A DNA stretch of 41,115 nt from the NCBI GenBank assembly GCA_002842345.1, contig PHCU01000016.1, positions 1 to 41,115 of the forward strand, written 5' to 3'. Made by a program: the position numbers and the translations under genes. Below the pieces are notes generated by a model. The model was not told where the DNA came from, ran no database searches, and saw only the letters and a list, made by a program, of their open reading frames with translations. This stretch comes from Betaproteobacteria bacterium HGW-Betaproteobacteria-12. GTDB lineage: Bacteria > Pseudomonadota > Gammaproteobacteria > Burkholderiales > Rhodocyclaceae. Below, piece by piece: positions 39,042 to 41,115 of this stretch; positions within the stretch are counted from its first letter, which is position 1; every line of letters starts with the position of its first letter.

Positions 39042-40852
39042 CCGCCGGCGCCATTGCCCTGCAGGCGGTCTGTTGCGTCGCCGCCGAACGCACCCTGCTC
39101 GACATCGCCAGTCTGCACATCGGCCACGGCGAACGCGTGGCCATCGTCGGCCACAACGGCGCCGGCAAATCGACGCTGCTCCGCCTGCTCAACGGCTTCA
39201 TGCCGGCCACCCTCGGTAGCGTCCAGGTGCTCGGCCACGATCTCTCGCAGCGCCTGCCGACGGCCGAACTGCGCCGGCTGCGCCGCCAGGTCGGGCAGAT
39301 TCATCAGGGACTGCATCTGGTCGGCCGCCTGACGGCGCTGGAGAACGTGCTGATCGGCAGCCTCGGCCGCATCGGCGGCTGGCGCAGCTGGCTCCGCTGC
39401 TTCCCGGCCGATGAAGTCGCCCGGGCCGACGCGGCGCTGCATGCGGTCGGCCTGTTGGCCCGCGCCGCGACGCGGGCCGACCGGCTGTCCGGCGGCGAAC
39501 GCCAGAAGGTCGCCATCGCCCGCCTGCTGCTCCAGCGCCCGGCCCTGATCCTGGCCGACGAACCCACCGCCGCCCTCGACCCGGCCGCCGCCAGCGAGGT
39601 CTGTCACTTGCTGGCGCAGGCCGCTGCCGGCGCCACGCTGATCACCGTGGTGCACAACCCGACCCTGTTGCCGGTGCTGGCCGAACGGGTCATCGGCCTC
39701 AAGCAGGGGCGGGTCGCCTTCGACCTGCCGGTGGCGGCGGTCGACGACCTGACGCTGGAGGTCACGCTCTCCTACCCGTATTCCGAGTTTCCGGCGGTCT
39801 GCGCGCACCCGGCCCTCGCCCCCGTATCGCAGGAGGCCTTCGAGACCGCCGCAGGGCACTTCGGAGGGCAGCCGGCCGGAACGGGACGCTTCCGGTTAGC
39901 GTCCTGGGAGAGAGGCACCCAACTGGTGCTGGAGAAGAACCCGGAATACGCGGGAGCGTCTCCGAGCCATCTCGACGGAGTCACGTTCGTGATCTATGCG
40001 GACGCCGCCGCCGCCTATGCGGCGTTCACCGCGGGCGAGGTGCAGGAAGCGCCGCTGCCCGCGAGCGAGCGGGAAAACGCTCGCGCTGTAAGACCGGACG
40101 AGCTGTATGAGTATCCGCTGCTGGGCACCTACCTGCTCGGCTTCAACATGCGAGCCGAGCCCTGGCGGGACAGCCGTGAACTGCGCCAGGCGCTGAACTA
40201 CGGTATAGATCGGGCGGCGATAGCCGCGGCGCTCACCGACGAGAGTTGGGAACCGGCCGGCAATATCCTCCCGCCCGGCATGGCCGGCGGCGGCGGAGCC
40301 CCCTACTACACGGAGGACCTCGACAGGGCCCGCGGCCTGCTGGCGCAGGCCGGTTATAGCGAAGGAAGCGGGCTGCCGCCCTTGGACCTCGCCTACCTGG
40401 ACAACGCCTCCAACCGCAAAGTGGCGGATGAAGTGCGAGACCAACTGGCCCGTATCGACATCAACGTGGTGCCGCGCGCCCTCGCTAGCAGCGAATACGC
40501 TACGCTCATACTGACCCAGCAACTGTCCTTTTTCCGCTTCTCCTGGCAGGCTCGCTATCCGAACGGTGACGACGTCCTCTATCCCCTCTTTTATTCGGGG
40601 AACGCGGGCTCGGATAACCTGACGCAATACGCGAGCGATGAGGTAGATGGCCTGCTGGAGGAGGCGCGGCGCCGCTCCGATGAGCGCGCCCGACTCGAGC
40701 TCCTGCAGCAGGCGGAGGTCCGCATACTCGAGGACTCTCCGGTCATCCCGCTCCTCTATCAGCGGGCGGCGCGAATGGTCGCGACCACCCTGGGTGGATA
40801 CGCACGGACGCCGCTCGACTACACGCGTTATGAGCTCCTCTTCCTCAGGTGA
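39038..40852 (+). CDS. phnC: PhnC-type ATPase fused in frame to peptide-binding protein part (chimera)
   Basis: The frame codes 604 residues. Residues 1-240 are a PhnC-type ATPase that completes the transporter: Walker A GHNGAGKST, Q-loop QIHQGLHLVGRLTALENVL, signature LSGGERQKVAIAR, Walker B ALILADEPTAALD, and H-loop in VVHN. PhnC should end near AFDLPVAAVDD. From about residue 245 the sequence becomes the C-terminal ~350 residues of a SBP_bac_5 (OppA/DppA-like) protein, with no linker. Codon use also changes (more GGA, AGA, TTA, ATA). A solute-binding domain behind a cytosolic ATPase has no topological sense. I think it is an assembly or recombination chimera, not a functional fusion. PhnC part: starts inside the phnE end (ATGA). 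Confidence 0.8.
   Translation: MTAGAIALQAVCCVAAERTLLDIASLHIGHGERVAIVGHNGAGKSTLLRLLNGFMPATLGSVQVLGHDLSQRLPTAELRRLRRQVGQIHQGLHLVGRLTALENVLIGSLGRIGGWRSWLRCFPADEVARADAALHAVGLLARAATRADRLSGGERQKVAIARLLLQRPALILADEPTAALDPAAASEVCHLLAQAAAGATLITVVHNPTLLPVLAERVIGLKQGRVAFDLPVAAVDDLTLEVTLSYPYSEFPAVCAHPALAPVSQEAFETAAGHFGGQPAGTGRFRLASWERGTQLVLEKNPEYAGASPSHLDGVTFVIYADAAAAYAAFTAGEVQEAPLPASERENARAVRPDELYEYPLLGTYLLGFNMRAEPWRDSRELRQALNYGIDRAAIAAALTDESWEPAGNILPPGMAGGGGAPYYTEDLDRARGLLAQAGYSEGSGLPPLDLAYLDNASNRKVADEVRDQLARIDINVVPRALASSEYATLILTQQLSFFRFSWQARYPNGDDVLYPLFYSGNAGSDNLTQYASDEVDGLLEEARRRSDERARLELLQQAEVRILEDSPVIPLLYQRAARMVATTLGGYARTPLDYTRYELLFLR
39737..39770. other. Chimeric junction
   Basis: The join lies in VAAVDDLTLEVTLSYPY. 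VAAVDD fits PhnC and DDLTLEVTLSYPY fits a SBP_bac_5 protein, so the two sources may share a short GC-rich word here (about 39738-39757). To the left all is betaproteobacterial in style; to the right codon use and gene type differ. Confidence 0.7.
39758..40852 (+). other. Solute-binding protein family 5 C-terminal part (foreign)
   Basis: About 365 residues of an oligopeptide/dipeptide-type binding protein without its N-terminus. Motifs: GTGRFRLASWERGTQLVLEKNPEYAG, TYLLGFNMRAEPWRDSRELRQALNYGIDRAAI, the PPGMAG loop, DLDRARGLLAQAGY, ADEVRDQLARIDINV and the late PVIPLLYQRAARMV. All are standard for SBP_bac_5. The likely source is an actinobacterial or other GC-rich non-proteobacterial genome, judged by the next gene's lipoprotein start and codon use; that is a guess. 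Confidence 0.75.
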
Positions 40853-41115
40853 GGCGCATCACGCTCCTCCGCCCCGGCAGGGCGCTCGCGCTGCTGCTCA
40901 CGGCCACGCTGGTGGTCGCCGCCGGCTGCTCGGGCAGTGGCACCTCGCTTGAGAACACGCCGCGGGAGACGATACCCGCCGCCGGCAGCCCCGATATCCG
41001 CAACCTCCACCTCTCCTACCCGAGCGACCCGGCATCGGCTATCGCGGTGTTGTGGTGGGGCACGCCGGAAGACGCCCGGTCGGTGGTCGAATACGGCACC
41101 ACGACGGCTTACGGC
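40849..41115 (+). CDS. Lipoprotein with purple-acid-phosphatase-type N-domain, partial
   Basis: 89 residues visible, open at the window end. Starts at a GTG overlapping the previous stop (GTGA). Lipoprotein signal: basic RRITLLRPGR, a hydrophobic stretch, then VVAAGCSGSG with the lipid Cys at about 27. After a Ser/Thr/Pro linker the sequence NLHLSYPSDPASAIAVLWWGTPEDARSVVEYGTT is a fibronectin-III-like fold of the kind that precedes metallophosphoesterase domains in purple acid phosphatases. Belongs with the foreign segment. Confidence 0.65.
   Translation, partial: MRRITLLRPGRALALLLTATLVVAAGCSGSGTSLENTPRETIPAAGSPDIRNLHLSYPSDPASAIAVLWWGTPEDARSVVEYGTTTAYG

Overview
The window reads as a GC-rich chromosomal segment of a denitrifying betaproteobacterium, most likely Rhodocyclaceae (Dechloromonas/Azonexus/Azospira-like). 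This rests on an acetate permease (ActP), a complete nirS/heme d1 gene set with a fused nirDL, and a cyanophycin operon. It is inference from gene content and codon bias, not a database match. The last ~1.3 kb looks foreign to the rest and is probably an assembly chimera.

Layout. 1-2.7 kb: the 3' end of actP with a double terminator, a small membrane protein, then on the minus strand rluE, a DUF192 protein and ubiC. 2.75-5.46 kb (minus): nirJ-nirN, preceded by an FNR/Dnr-type box. 5.6-13.2 kb (plus): a cyanophycin operon made of an ABC exporter with a zinc ribbon, a DUF1854 protein, cphA' (truncated paralogue) and cphA. 13.2-19.6 kb (minus): nirS, an EB_dh-type cytochrome, a cupredoxin, nirC, nirF, nirDL, nirG and nirH, with a perfect TTGAT-N4-ATCAA box upstream of nirS. 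19.9-21.0 kb (plus): nirE and a Rap1a/Tai-like secreted protein. The nir genes make siroheme (NirE), decarboxylate it (NirDL/G/H), convert it with NirJ, NirF and NirN to heme d1, and build NirS with electron carriers (NirC, cupredoxin, the cytochrome).

21.06-35.04 kb: a ~13.9-kb integrated element in tRNA-Leu(CAA). In order it carries a P4-type integrase, three cargo ORFs of lower GC, AlpA, a small HTH-like protein, a coiled-coil/RadC cassette bounded by 67-bp direct repeats, a phage tail module (gp10/Z-like protein, chaperone-like protein, 745-aa tape measure), a zinc-ribbon-like protein, a Toprim/DUF927 primase-helicase, a Cys-rich protein, and a lone terminase small subunit flanked by direct repeats and enclosed by a ~136-bp inverted repeat. 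There is no capsid, portal, large terminase or lysis gene. The set integrase + AlpA + primase + TerS is that of a phage satellite (PICI-like). A tape-measure module inside such an element is the most unusual feature of the window.

35.05-36.09 kb (minus): a three-gene toxin-antitoxin operon (Gp49/RelE-like toxin, XRE antitoxin, HigA-like protein), translationally coupled and with a near-consensus sigma-70 promoter that predicts a leaderless mRNA. 36.26 kb onward (plus): an ArsS-family radical SAM enzyme tightly coupled to a PhnD/PhnE/PhnC-type ABC transporter. At about 39.74-39.77 kb the PhnC frame runs without a stop into the C-terminal part of an oligopeptide-binding protein with different codon use, followed by a partial lipoprotein.
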